Made by a program: the position numbers and the translations under genes. Positions 54,281 to 62,704 of a stretch of 64,000 nucleotides of DNA are shown here, in pieces. The stretch covers positions 121,389-185,388 of the forward strand of contig JAJZJX010000001.1 of the NCBI GenBank assembly GCA_021850985.1, written 5' to 3'. The stretch comes from a bacterium. Its GTDB lineage: Bacteria; SZUA-79; Acidulodesulfobacterales; Acidulodesulfobacteraceae. Each line of letters starts with the position of its first letter. The stretch's first letter is position 1. The notes beneath the pieces were generated by a model that saw only the letters and a list, made by a program, of their open reading frames with translations, made no database searches and was not told where the DNA came from.

Positions 54281-54487
54281 ATGCCTATTTATCAGTATAA
54301 ATGCCAAAAATGCGGCAATAATTTTGAAATTTATCAAAGCAAGATTTCTGAATTTTATCTAAAATTGTTTAAGACAAAAAAAGAAATAAAATGCCCATCC
54401 TGCAATGCCAATGATATTGTTCTTGCGAAGAAAGTAGAACTTAACGAAGCGATTGCTTGCGGTAAAACATCCGGCAAGTTTGGGTGA
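54281..54487 (+). CDS. FmdB-like zinc-ribbon protein
   Basis: 68 residues. MPIYQYKCQKCGNNFE is the FmdB-type start, with a second pair CPSCNA, so one zinc ribbon. The tail contains IACGKTSGKFG. It has AGGAGG upstream and is divergent from the peptide operon. FmdB-type regulators often sit beside metabolic operons, but the role is unknown. A GC hairpin followed by a T-run (54500-54520) may end it. Confidence 0.75.
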   Translation: MPIYQYKCQKCGNNFEIYQSKISEFYLKLFKTKKEIKCPSCNANDIVLAKKVELNEAIACGKTSGKFG

Positions 54488-54610
54488 GGTTCATAAAGCA
54501 GGCAGGCTGCCTTCATTTTTGTATGTTTCTAAAATATCTTAATATATAAAATAAATAAAACTTATATGTATGCAAAAAATAACAATTAATTAACTAAACT
54601 GGAGGTATTT

Positions 54611-54790
54611 ATGAAAAGATTAATTATCCTGGCTGCGGCCGTATTTATGACGTTCGGATTAACAGCGATTGGAAACGCTCATGCGAGCAGCGCCGGCATG
54701 TCAAATGCCTGCGGCAAGAAAAAAAGCTCAATGAAAAATGCCTGCGGCAAAATGAAAAACCCCTGCGGGAACGGCAGCGGAATGAAGTAA
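54611..54790 (+). CDS. Secreted Cys-repeat peptide (N-x-C-G repeats)
   Basis: Too short for the track. ATG at 54611 behind GGAGG, 59 codons. A signal peptide of about 25 residues ends GNAHA. The mature 34 residues carry three units, NACGK, NACGK and NPCGN, in a Met/Lys/Gly-rich context. It is small, basic and periplasmic, and may bind metal through its three cysteines. The NPCGN unit is shared with the Spy-like protein of the neighbouring operon. I do not recognise a named family. Confidence 0.75.
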   Translation: MKRLIILAAAVFMTFGLTAIGNAHASSAGMSNACGKKKSSMKNACGKMKNPCGNGSGMK

Positions 54791-54807
54791 AAGAAAGTCG
54801 ATTATTA

Positions 54808-54850
54808 CCGGCGCAGATTATTAATTGTTATTTTTTTTAATCCGCGCCGG
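54808..54850 (+). terminator. GC-rich hairpin after the Cys-repeat peptide
   Basis: CCGGCGCAGATTA and TAATCCGCGCCGG form a 13-bp stem with minor mismatches, followed by a T-rich run. It starts 18 nt after the peptide stop and precedes the cytochrome start, which excludes the longer cytochrome ORF start at 54825. Confidence 0.65.
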
Positions 54851-54878
54851 TTTGTTTATTTTAACGGGGGTTCGGTTT

Positions 54879-56303
54879 GTGAAGCATAAAAAATATAAAT
54901 CGCTGCAAGTTCTTCATAGTATTACAGATATTTTTAGATTTAAGCGTTCAAAAAAGATACCGCTTTATACGCCGATAATTTTAATTCCGTTACTTTTTGC
55001 ATTTATTATTTTTTTAACGGTTTCTGCTTTTTATGTTTCTGCAAAAGTTTATTCAAGAAATCAAAATTTTTATAAAAAATATTTATATCTAAAAAAACTA
55101 GCCGGCAATAAAAATATTCGCAAATTCTTAAACATTTACTGGGAAACCCCTATTGATGAGGGAATGCCACCTCATCAATGGCCAAAGATTCAACAATCCC
55201 TTTCACCTAAATCTTGCATGGCATGTCATTACGATCAATACGAACAATGGAAGAATTCGAGAATGTCCCATTCAATGGATGCCGGTGTAGTTGCACAGCT
55301 TTTATTAAAAGAAATGACGTCAAAACACTGGAAACCATGGGTAGAAAGCTGTTTAAGCTGCCATTCTCCAATAGCCGAATATTATGTAAAATACGGAAAA
55401 TATAAAGGGCTAAATAATGAGGAAAAAAACATTTTAAAAGGGGAGCCGAAAGAGCAAAAAGCGATGACCTCAGCTTTAAACATGCTAAAAATACCCATCG
55501 GCAAAGGTGCTTTAAGCGTAAGCTGCGCAGCCTGCCATGTAAGGTATTATCATAGATTTGGACCAGGCATTAAAAGATATATAAAAGAAGGAAACATTGC
55601 GCATGGAGGTTTTGTTCCGTCTAATGCGTTCAATCATTCATATTTTTGTATAAAATGCCATCAATTTGGACCTGATCAAAGAAGGCTTGACGGAAAATTG
55701 TTTGAAAATACCTACAACGAATGGAAACGAAGTATTTATGCAAAAAAAGGAATTTCTTGCGAGGTTTGCCATAATCCGCAAGGGTCAATGGCATTTAAAA
55801 GCATTTATAATAAAAATTTTGTATTGAAAGCCGTAACTATTCGCTTTAAAATTAAAAAGATTAATATTATTTCCGGCAGTGTTCAGGCAATTCTCAGTTT
55901 AAAAAATTCAGGAGTCGGACATGATTTTCCTACTTATACGACGCCTAAGGTTATTTTGCACATAGGTCAAGAAAATTTAGAAAAAAAAGTTTTTCAAAAA
56001 ACGGTTGAAAGTTATATAATAGGCTGGAGCGTTAGTTTAAATTTAAAAAAGCAGTATTTTGACACGCGCCTAAAACCGTTTCAAACCGCTAAACTAATTT
56101 ATGACCGCCCGTTAGTTAAGAAAGCTAAATATCTAAAGGCATGGGTAGTTGTTGAACCGGAATCTCATTATGTTAGATTTTTTAAGGCATTTCTAAAGAT
56201 TAAGCGGCTGCCTAAAATTATTAAAACTTTAATTTCTGAAGCGCTAAAACAAGATTTAGATAGTAAATATATTTTATGGAAAGAACAAACAAAATTAAAT
56301 TAA
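54879..56303 (+). CDS. Membrane-anchored pentaheme c-type cytochrome
   Basis: I use the GTG at 54879 after GGGGG, giving 474 residues. The track start lies in a terminator. A membrane anchor near residue 35 is followed by a periplasmic domain with five C-x2-C-H sites: CMACH, CLSCH, CAACH, CIKCH and CEVCH. The C-terminal third is a beta domain (SGSVQAILSLKNSGVGHDFPTYTTPK), a pattern of cytochrome c554-like electron-transfer proteins. It probably carries electrons between the quinone pool and an oxidant or reductase. The next gene (Crp type) is convergent. Confidence 0.85.
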   Translation: MKHKKYKSLQVLHSITDIFRFKRSKKIPLYTPIILIPLLFAFIIFLTVSAFYVSAKVYSRNQNFYKKYLYLKKLAGNKNIRKFLNIYWETPIDEGMPPHQWPKIQQSLSPKSCMACHYDQYEQWKNSRMSHSMDAGVVAQLLLKEMTSKHWKPWVESCLSCHSPIAEYYVKYGKYKGLNNEEKNILKGEPKEQKAMTSALNMLKIPIGKGALSVSCAACHVRYYHRFGPGIKRYIKEGNIAHGGFVPSNAFNHSYFCIKCHQFGPDQRRLDGKLFENTYNEWKRSIYAKKGISCEVCHNPQGSMAFKSIYNKNFVLKAVTIRFKIKKINIISGSVQAILSLKNSGVGHDFPTYTTPKVILHIGQENLEKKVFQKTVESYIIGWSVSLNLKKQYFDTRLKPFQTAKLIYDRPLVKKAKYLKAWVVVEPESHYVRFFKAFLKIKRLPKIIKTLISEALKQDLDSKYILWKEQTKLN

Positions 56304-56310
56304 TAATTTA

Positions 56311-57045
56311 TCAAAAATGGCCGGCTATTTCTTTTAATTTATTTAAATCTTTGATAATAAGCCTTTTTTTATAAAAATCTATAATTCCAAGATATTTTAA
56401 TTTATCCAGTATAATCGTCGTTCTCTGCCTTGATGCTCCCGCCAAATTTGAAATTTCTTCGTGAGTTAATTTAAATTTAATTTGTAAGGATTGTTTGGTT
56501 TCAAGCGGTGATTTTTCGGTCATTTCTTTAATCCCAAAATTATTTGCAAGGTATATTAAGACCTCGGCAATTCTGATGTCTAAACTTTTATATGCCAAAG
56601 ATATAATTTTTGTTGAAACATATTTGAATCGCAAACCTATTAATTTTAAAATTTTATTGCTAATATCCGGATAATTGGCCAGTATTTTATCGAAATCATC
56701 TTTTTTGAATTTACAAACCAAAGAATCCGTCATAGCGTATGCGTTTTCTGCTTCTAAAAAATCGAGTCTTGCCGGACTGCTGAAGATATAGTCGCCGAAA
56801 TTGCCAAAAATTTCACCGGGTTTAAGAATTTCAACTATATATTCTTTTCCGTCTTCGTTAGATAAAGTTATTTTAACGTTCCCTTCTTTTAAAACATAAA
56901 TAGAACTAAATGAAGGTTCATCTAAATATATGTTGTCGTTTTTCTTATAATATTCCATTTTAGATAGTTTATCTATATTCTCAATATCTTTTGATGGAAT
57001 ACTTTCGAATATTCTTAGTTTTTGCAAAAGCCATATTTTATTCAT
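56311..57045 (-). CDS. Crp/Fnr-family transcription regulator
   Basis: 244 residues. The cyclic-nucleotide-binding-like beta barrel (YVLKEGNVKITLSNEDGKEYIVEILKPGEIFGNFG) is followed by a dimer helix and a C-terminal HTH (LTHEEISNLAGASRQRTTIILDKLKYLGII). No N-terminal Fnr-type Cys cluster is present, so the effector is unknown (not an [4Fe-4S] Fnr). It is divergent from arsR across a 248-bp gap. It could control the neighbouring cytochrome. Confidence 0.88.
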   Translation of the reverse strand: MNKIWLLQKLRIFESIPSKDIENIDKLSKMEYYKKNDNIYLDEPSFSSIYVLKEGNVKITLSNEDGKEYIVEILKPGEIFGNFGDYIFSSPARLDFLEAENAYAMTDSLVCKFKKDDFDKILANYPDISNKILKLIGLRFKYVSTKIISLAYKSLDIRIAEVLIYLANNFGIKEMTEKSPLETKQSLQIKFKLTHEEISNLAGASRQRTTIILDKLKYLGIIDFYKKRLIIKDLNKLKEIAGHF

Positions 57046-57195
57046 ATATTATAAATTGTGTTTGCATAAAAAAATAACAAAGTTAATTTATATATTATAT
57101 ATTATCAAAAATAAAAATAATAAACAAAATTTCTTAATCCGTCAAAAAATTTATTTTTAATACTTATTTAATGAACTTAAGCTTAAGGTTTTCTG

Positions 57196-57253
57196 TTGAC
57201 AGCTTTTATTTTTAGTTTTATAATTATTATATGAATATAAATTCATATAATAA
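57196..57253 (+). promoter_or_regulatory. ars operon promoter with ArsR/SmtB-type operator
   Basis: TTGACA (57196-57201), 17 bp, TATAAT (57219-57224), a consensus promoter. Overlapping its start is TTATTATATGAAT-ATAA-ATTCATATAATAA (57224-57253), 13-bp perfect arms with TGAA...TTCA spacing like ArsR/SmtB operators. ArsR bound here would block transcription of arsR through hgcB until metalloid relieves it. Confidence 0.85.
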
Positions 57254-57293
57254 ATTTATATCCTCAATTCAACTTTTAACTCTATAAAAACAT

Positions 57294-57629
57294 ATGACAA
57301 ATAACGAGTTAACGCTTAACAAATTTTTTAAACTGCTAGGCGACGAAAGCAAATTTAAAATAATTTCCGAACTAAAAAACGGGGAGAAATGCGTATGCGT
57401 TATCTATAAAGCGCTTAGTCTCGACCAGACATTAGTTTCGCATCATTTGTCGGCTTTAAAAAAAGCCGGATTAATAGAGGGAAGGAAATCTGGCAAGTGG
57501 GTTTATTATTCGCTTAACAGGGAAGCATTTAAAGAAATAGAAAATATTTATAAAGATTTATTTGGTATAGATAAATTAAAAGAAATTAAAAGCGTCGAAT
57601 GCGGCGACGATAAAATTTGTGCTGTATAA
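57294..57629 (+). CDS. arsR: ArsR-family metalloid-responsive repressor
   Basis: 111 residues. The winged helix reads LVSHHLSALKKAGLIEGRKSGKWVYYSL. Just before it, LKNGEKCVCVIYKAL carries the ELCVC-type vicinal-pair site (C-V-C) for As(III)/Sb(III). It is the first gene of the ars operon; ArsD follows 51 bp later. The closest operator is the palindrome at 57224-57253. Confidence 0.92.
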   Translation: MTNNELTLNKFFKLLGDESKFKIISELKNGEKCVCVIYKALSLDQTLVSHHLSALKKAGLIEGRKSGKWVYYSLNREAFKEIENIYKDLFGIDKLKEIKSVECGDDKICAV

Positions 57630-57680
57630 ATATGTATTTAATTAATTTATTAATTTTAAAAAAGGAGGTACGAATTAATC

Positions 57681-58007
57681 ATGGATAAAATAATCTTTGA
57701 GATTTACGATCCGGCTTTATGCTGCTCCACCGGAGTTTGCGGTCCAAATTCAGACGAAAAACTTATAAAAGTTAGGAATTTAATCGACAAATTAAAATCG
57801 GATTTCGGCGAGTATATAGAAATAAAAAGGCAGACTATATCGCAGGAACCGAAGAAATTTCTTGAAAACCCTTCAGTTCAGCTACTAATGAAAAATGAAG
57901 GGAAAGCCGCCCTGCCGGTCTGTATTTTAAACGGAAAGGTCATAACATACGGGAGATACCCAGAAGAAAAAGAGGTTTACAGCTTTATTTCATCTTTATC
58001 ATCTTAA
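57681..58007 (+). CDS. arsD: ArsD arsenic metallochaperone
   Basis: 108 residues. EIYDPALCCSTGVCGP carries the three N-terminal cysteines (14, 15 and 20) of ArsD that hold As(III) and pass it to ArsA. The C-terminal vicinal pairs of plasmid ArsD are absent, as in many chromosomal forms. AGGAGG precedes the ATG. ArsA follows 34 bp later. Confidence 0.93.
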   Translation: MDKIIFEIYDPALCCSTGVCGPNSDEKLIKVRNLIDKLKSDFGEYIEIKRQTISQEPKKFLENPSVQLLMKNEGKAALPVCILNGKVITYGRYPEEKEVYSFISSLSS

Positions 58008-58041
58008 ATTTAACCGTTCTTAAGATATATCGGAGGATAAA

Positions 58042-59796
58042 ATGCATTATTACTTTTTTCACGGCAAAGGAGGCGTCGGCAAGACCACCGTATCGTCGGC
58101 ATTTGCCGTGAGATTTGCGCTCGAAGGAAAAAAAACGTTAATCGTTTCGACAGACCCTGCATCCAACCTGAGCGACATTTTTGAGCAAAACATAGGAAGC
58201 ATAGAAAAAAAGATTGAAGGATTTGAAAATCTTTACGCGTTAGAAATGGATACGGATGCCGAGGTTATAAAGTATAGGCAGAAGGTTCTCGGCGACAGCG
58301 CAGAGTTTTTGCCGGAAGAAGTTTTAAATTCTATCGAGGAAGAGTTTAAATCTCCATGCACCTCGGAAATAGCTTTCTTTAACGGTTTTACCGAGCTTTT
58401 TCTTAAGAAAGATTACGATGTCATTATATTCGATACGGCTCCTTCCGCGCACACTTTAAGACTACTTGAGCTTCCTATGGAATGGACTGCTTATATCGAT
58501 GAAGTCAAAAAAGGCGCAGGACAGACATGTATGGGGCCCGTAGTAAATTTAGACGGATATTACGAACAGTATAAAACCGCCCTAAATGGAATAAAAGACC
58601 CTGAACTTACGACGTTTGTATTTGTGATGCGTCCTAAAGAACTGGATTTGCTGGAAATTGAAAATTCAACGGAAGAAGTCAAAAAATTCGGCATAAAAAA
58701 TATAGAAATAATAGTTAACGGTATCTTACCGGACAAGCTATTCCGCAAAAATGAGTTTAAAGAAATTATCGCTGACCAGAGAAAGGTACTAAAACAGATA
58801 TATTCAATGGGTTTTAAAACTCTAGAAATAAATTTAAAGAAAAATGAGGTAAAGGGATTAAGGCCGCTGATCGTCTTTTTTTCAAGTTTAATTGAAGATT
58901 CCGACGAAGATAAAATTGCTTTTACGGATGAAATCGATATTAAACAAAAAAACGATGAACTTATCCGGGATATAATGCCTCAAAAGACGCCGTTTTACCT
59001 GTTTTTCACCGGCAAGGGCGGGACGGGCAAAACTGTGTCTTCCCTTTTGTTCGGGAAATATTTTGCCGGCGGAGGAATGAAAACTTTAGTGGTTTCTGCA
59101 GATTATTCCGGACATATAACAAAAATAACCGGATTAAAAAATATAGGCGAAGCTCCGATAAAGTCCGAAGTTGACGATAATTTATATTTTGCAAAAATTT
59201 CTCCGGATTCGGCTTTAGACGAATATAAGAAAAACACAGTCGAATATTTTAAATCGTATTCCGGCAACGTAAAATCGCTTAAGGTTTTAGAAGAGGAATT
59301 GAACTCCCCCTGCACCGAAGAGGTTGCCGTTTTTAAAAAATTCTGCAGTTTCTTTTTTGAATATAAAGATTACGACGTTATAATTTTCGATGCCGCACCC
59401 ACCGGTCATGCTTTGCGTCTTTTATATATAAGTTTGGAATATGCCAAAATGGACAGGAAAGATGCAAGTCTCGAAGAATTCGTTAAAATACTTAAAGATA
59501 CGAATAAAACCATATTTTCGCTCTGCCTTTATCCCGAATACAGCCCTATAGAGGAAGCCAAAAGGGCATACGACGATTTAAAAGCGGCCGGAATTAATAC
59601 ATCCTTTCTGGTCGTTAATTATATCCTCGGCGGAAATTTTAACGACGCTTTTTTTAACGGCAGGAAGAAAATGCAGGAAACTTATATTGAATCGATAAAG
59701 CAAAAATTTGATATTCCTTTTTTTACGATACCGCAGTATATAAGCGAGATTAATAATCAAAAAACTTTGGACGCGCTTTATTCCGGCGTATTTTAA
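58042..59796 (+). CDS. arsA: ArsA arsenite-stimulated ATPase, duplicated
   Basis: 584 residues in two homologous halves. P-loops are GKGGVGKTTVSSAFAV (A1) and GKGGTGKTVSSLLFGK (A2), with switch II motifs DTAPSAHTLRLLELP and DAAPTGHALRLLYIS. Cysteines at the As(III)-binding positions are seen in SPCTSEIA, GQTCMGP and SPCTEEVA. It energises ArsB-mediated efflux. GGAGG precedes the ATG. Confidence 0.96.
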   Translation: MHYYFFHGKGGVGKTTVSSAFAVRFALEGKKTLIVSTDPASNLSDIFEQNIGSIEKKIEGFENLYALEMDTDAEVIKYRQKVLGDSAEFLPEEVLNSIEEEFKSPCTSEIAFFNGFTELFLKKDYDVIIFDTAPSAHTLRLLELPMEWTAYIDEVKKGAGQTCMGPVVNLDGYYEQYKTALNGIKDPELTTFVFVMRPKELDLLEIENSTEEVKKFGIKNIEIIVNGILPDKLFRKNEFKEIIADQRKVLKQIYSMGFKTLEINLKKNEVKGLRPLIVFFSSLIEDSDEDKIAFTDEIDIKQKNDELIRDIMPQKTPFYLFFTGKGGTGKTVSSLLFGKYFAGGGMKTLVVSADYSGHITKITGLKNIGEAPIKSEVDDNLYFAKISPDSALDEYKKNTVEYFKSYSGNVKSLKVLEEELNSPCTEEVAVFKKFCSFFFEYKDYDVIIFDAAPTGHALRLLYISLEYAKMDRKDASLEEFVKILKDTNKTIFSLCLYPEYSPIEEAKRAYDDLKAAGINTSFLVVNYILGGNFNDAFFNGRKKMQETYIESIKQKFDIPFFTIPQYISEINNQKTLDALYSGVF

Positions 59797-59829
59797 CTAA
59801 TAGATTTTTACGATAAAGGTGTATATATT

Positions 59830-61149
59830 ATGGGTTTACAATTGTCTCACGATTATAAAGTTATTTTTGCCGTAGCTATTTTTCTTTTTACGCTCTTTCT
59901 TGTTATAAAAAAACCATACAATATAGGAATAGGCTATAGCGCAGTAATAGGCGCGGTTTTAGCCTTTATTTTCGGAATAATACAATATATCGACATTTTT
60001 AAAGTAGTCGATATCGTTTGGGATGCTACATTTACTTTTGTGGCTACGATAATTATTTCTTTAATACTTGACGAAATAGGTTTTTTTGAATGGGCGGCGC
60101 TGCATATCGCAAGATTTGCGGGAGGAAGTGGCAGAAAATTATTTATCTACGTTATACTTCTTGGAGCATTAGTTGCCGCTTTGTTTGCAAACGACGGAGC
60201 CGCGCTTATTATCACGCCTATAGTGTATGAAAAAATGAAGGCGCTTAAATTTGAAAAAAAACATATGATCCCATTTATAATGGCAGCGGGCTTTATTGCC
60301 GATACTGCGTCTCTTCCCCTTAAAACATCCAACTTAGTTAATATAGTATCGACAGATTACTTTAACATAGGTTTTTTTACATATTTTATAAATATGTTGA
60401 CGCCGGATATCTTTTCTATTGTAGTTTCGACTTGTGCGCTTTATCTTTTTTTCAGGAAAGATATTCCCGCCCGTTACGATGTCGGTTCATTGAAAATACC
60501 TAAAGATGCAATAAAAGACGAAAAGCTTTTTAAATATTCTTTTTTAATTTTGGTTCTGCTTTTAGGCGGTTATTTTGCAAGCGAATTTTTAAATTTACCC
60601 GTTTCGATTTTTGCAATTACTTTTGCAGCGCTGTTTTCTTATATGGGTTTCAAGAGCCCTGCCGTTAATTTAAAAAGCGTGTTTAAAGACGCCCCGTGGA
60701 GCATAGTGATATTTTCAATAGGAATGTATCTTGTTGTTTTTGGCTTAAAGAATGTAGGTTTAACCGAGTTGCTGGGGAGGTCTATTTCTTATTTTTCCCA
60801 TTCAGGCGTTTTTATTTTAACTGTTTATACGGGGTATTTGGCGGCTTTTATATCTTCTATTATGAATAATATGCCGACGGTAATGATAAATTCCCTTGCA
60901 ATTCATTCGGCAAATCTTAAAAGCATAATGCTGAAACCTGCCGTATATGCTAATGTTATAGGATGCGATTTAGGACCTAAAATTACCCCTATCGGTTCTT
61001 TGGCGACTTTATTATGGCTCAACGTATTGGAAAGAAAAGGAATAAAAATAAGCTGGGGTTATTACTTTAAGGTAGGAATAATTTTAACGGTGCCGGTTTT
61101 ATTTTTTACGCTTTTAGGCCTTTACTTTATTATGTCGGCAAGGATTTAA
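59830..61149 (+). CDS. arsB: ArsB arsenite efflux pump
   Basis: 439 residues and about 12 helices. The sequence parallels E. coli ArsB throughout: ISLILDEIGFFEWAALHIARF, ALFANDGAALIITPIV, FIADTASLPLKTSNLVNIVS and IMNNMPTVMINSLAIHS, with VIGCDLGPKITPIGSLATLLWL. It is the channel that ArsA powers, or works alone with the proton gradient. It sits 33 bp after arsA. Confidence 0.95.
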   Translation: MGLQLSHDYKVIFAVAIFLFTLFLVIKKPYNIGIGYSAVIGAVLAFIFGIIQYIDIFKVVDIVWDATFTFVATIIISLILDEIGFFEWAALHIARFAGGSGRKLFIYVILLGALVAALFANDGAALIITPIVYEKMKALKFEKKHMIPFIMAAGFIADTASLPLKTSNLVNIVSTDYFNIGFFTYFINMLTPDIFSIVVSTCALYLFFRKDIPARYDVGSLKIPKDAIKDEKLFKYSFLILVLLLGGYFASEFLNLPVSIFAITFAALFSYMGFKSPAVNLKSVFKDAPWSIVIFSIGMYLVVFGLKNVGLTELLGRSISYFSHSGVFILTVYTGYLAAFISSIMNNMPTVMINSLAIHSANLKSIMLKPAVYANVIGCDLGPKITPIGSLATLLWLNVLERKGIKISWGYYFKVGIILTVPVLFFTLLGLYFIMSARI

Positions 61150-61176
61150 ATATTTAAATAAAAAGGAGGGAAGACA

Positions 61177-61617
61177 ATGAAAATAATTTTTCTATGCACG
61201 GGAAATTCTGCAAGGAGTCAAATGGCAGAAGGGTTTGCTATAGATTTAAAGGAAAAGGTTTATAAGGATAAAAATTTGATAATTTTGAGTGCAGGAGTAT
61301 CTCCTAAGCCTGTAAATCCTTTATCTATAAAGGTTATGGCCGAAAAAGGCATCGACTTGACCGGACATAAATCAAAATCTTTAGACGATATAGATTTAAC
61401 AAATGCCGATTATATAATTACCTTGTGCGGAGACGCTAAAGATAACTGTCCGTATGTCGGGGCAAAAACTAAAAATCTTCACTGGGATTTATTAGACCCT
61501 GCGAATGCCGAGGGAAACGAAGAAGAAAAACTTGATTTTTTTAGAAAAATCAGGGATGAAATTGAAATCAGAGTAAAAGATTTTATGTTTCACGTGAAAC
61601 ATAAAAATAAAATTTAA
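61177..61617 (+). CDS. arsC: ArsC arsenate reductase, thioredoxin-linked type
   Basis: 146 residues of the low-molecular-weight phosphatase fold. The P-loop is CTGNSARSQMAEG (C-x5-R), and two further cysteines lie in TLCGDAKDNCPYVG, as in thioredoxin-coupled ArsC. It reduces As(V) to As(III) for ArsB. Its last codons (FHVKH) contain a perfect parS site. AGGAGGG precedes the ATG. HgcA follows 22 bp later. Confidence 0.94.
   Translation: MKIIFLCTGNSARSQMAEGFAIDLKEKVYKDKNLIILSAGVSPKPVNPLSIKVMAEKGIDLTGHKSKSLDDIDLTNADYIITLCGDAKDNCPYVGAKTKNLHWDLLDPANAEGNEEEKLDFFRKIRDEIEIRVKDFMFHVKHKNKI
61586..61601. promoter_or_regulatory. parS centromere site 3 (inside arsC)
   Basis: TGTTTCACGTGAAACA, perfect, within the 3' codons of arsC. 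It is about 44 kb from the candidate origin. Confidence 0.93.
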
Positions 61618-61639
61618 AAGGAATAATTTTATAAATATA

Positions 61640-62704
61640 ATGGATGAAAATATAAATATTTTAGAGCTTTGTAAAAAACCGGAGCAAATCGAAAAGGCGA
61701 AGAGGGTTTCTTCGGAATGGTCGCGGTCGGATTACTCAGGCTCCATAAAATGCAGGATAAGCAATTCGTTCAGGATGAAATATAAGATTAAACCTGGGTT
61801 GTATGCGGTAGGCGAACCGGACGCGAATTCCGAGGTATTTGCAAGCGCAAATTATAAATTAAGCTTCGATGTTCTTAGAAAAGCTCTAAGCGGTTTAAGC
61901 GCATGGATATTGGTATTGGATACTAAAGGCATAAACGTATGGTGCGCCGCCGCAAAAGGAACATTCGGCACCAAAGAGCTTGTAAGGCGTATAGACGGAG
62001 TTAAACTCGGAAATTTTTTAAATCACCGGAGGATAATACTTCCTCAGCTTGGAGCTGTCGGCGTTAACGCCGATTCCGTTTTTAAACGGACGGGGTTCAA
62101 AGTCTATTTCGGTCCCGTGTATGCAAAAGACATTAAGGCTTATTTAAATGCGGGAAGAAGAAAAACTGCAGAAATGAGGAAAATTAAATTTTCTATGCTT
62201 GACAGGCTTATTTTGACGCCGAGGGAAGTTATTCCGGCAATGAATAAATTTATTATTTTTGCGGTAATTATACTTTTATTTTTCGGTATCCAGCCGACGG
62301 GCATTTTATTTAAAAGCGCATGGGTTTACGGAGAGCCTTTCCTGCTGCTGGGGCTTGCAAGTATTACAGCAGGTTCGTTTATAACGCCCGTATTTCTTCC
62401 TTTTATACCTTTTCGCTCGTTTGCATTAAAAGGCTGGATAACGGGAATATTATTAACCGTCCCTGTTATTTTCCTTTTTAACTCACCCGAGTTAAAAAAT
62501 ATTTTAATTTTTAGCGCAACAATTCTTTTCTTTCCCATGGCAAGCTCGTATTTAGCATTGCAATTTACAGGTTCTACTACATTTACAAATATGAGCGGCG
62601 TAAAAAAAGAATTGAAAACAGCCCTGCCGGTTTATCTAATATCTGCCGTTATATCTATTGTTTTATTGATAATTTATAAACTTCATAAATTGGCGGTTAT
62701 ATGA
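61640..62704 (+). CDS. hgcA: Mercury-methylation corrinoid protein HgcA
   Basis: 354 residues. The N-terminal corrinoid-binding domain carries the cap-helix motif INVWCAAAKGTFGT, where Cys102 is the lower cobalt ligand. Canonical HgcA has NVWCAAGK, so one glycine is replaced by alanine. About five membrane helices follow (starting NKFIIFAVIILLFFG). It transfers a methyl group from a corrinoid to Hg(II). It follows arsC at 22 bp and overlaps hgcB by 4 bp. No other protein has this motif, so identity is firm; activity of the variant is not. Confidence 0.93.
   Translation: MDENINILELCKKPEQIEKAKRVSSEWSRSDYSGSIKCRISNSFRMKYKIKPGLYAVGEPDANSEVFASANYKLSFDVLRKALSGLSAWILVLDTKGINVWCAAAKGTFGTKELVRRIDGVKLGNFLNHRRIILPQLGAVGVNADSVFKRTGFKVYFGPVYAKDIKAYLNAGRRKTAEMRKIKFSMLDRLILTPREVIPAMNKFIIFAVIILLFFGIQPTGILFKSAWVYGEPFLLLGLASITAGSFITPVFLPFIPFRSFALKGWITGILLTVPVIFLFNSPELKNILIFSATILFFPMASSYLALQFTGSTTFTNMSGVKKELKTALPVYLISAVISIVLLIIYKLHKLAVI

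Noticed and set aside
54825-54878. Longer start of the pentaheme cytochrome
   Set aside because: The added codons lie in a terminator hairpin; a GTG with a ribosome site is at 54879.
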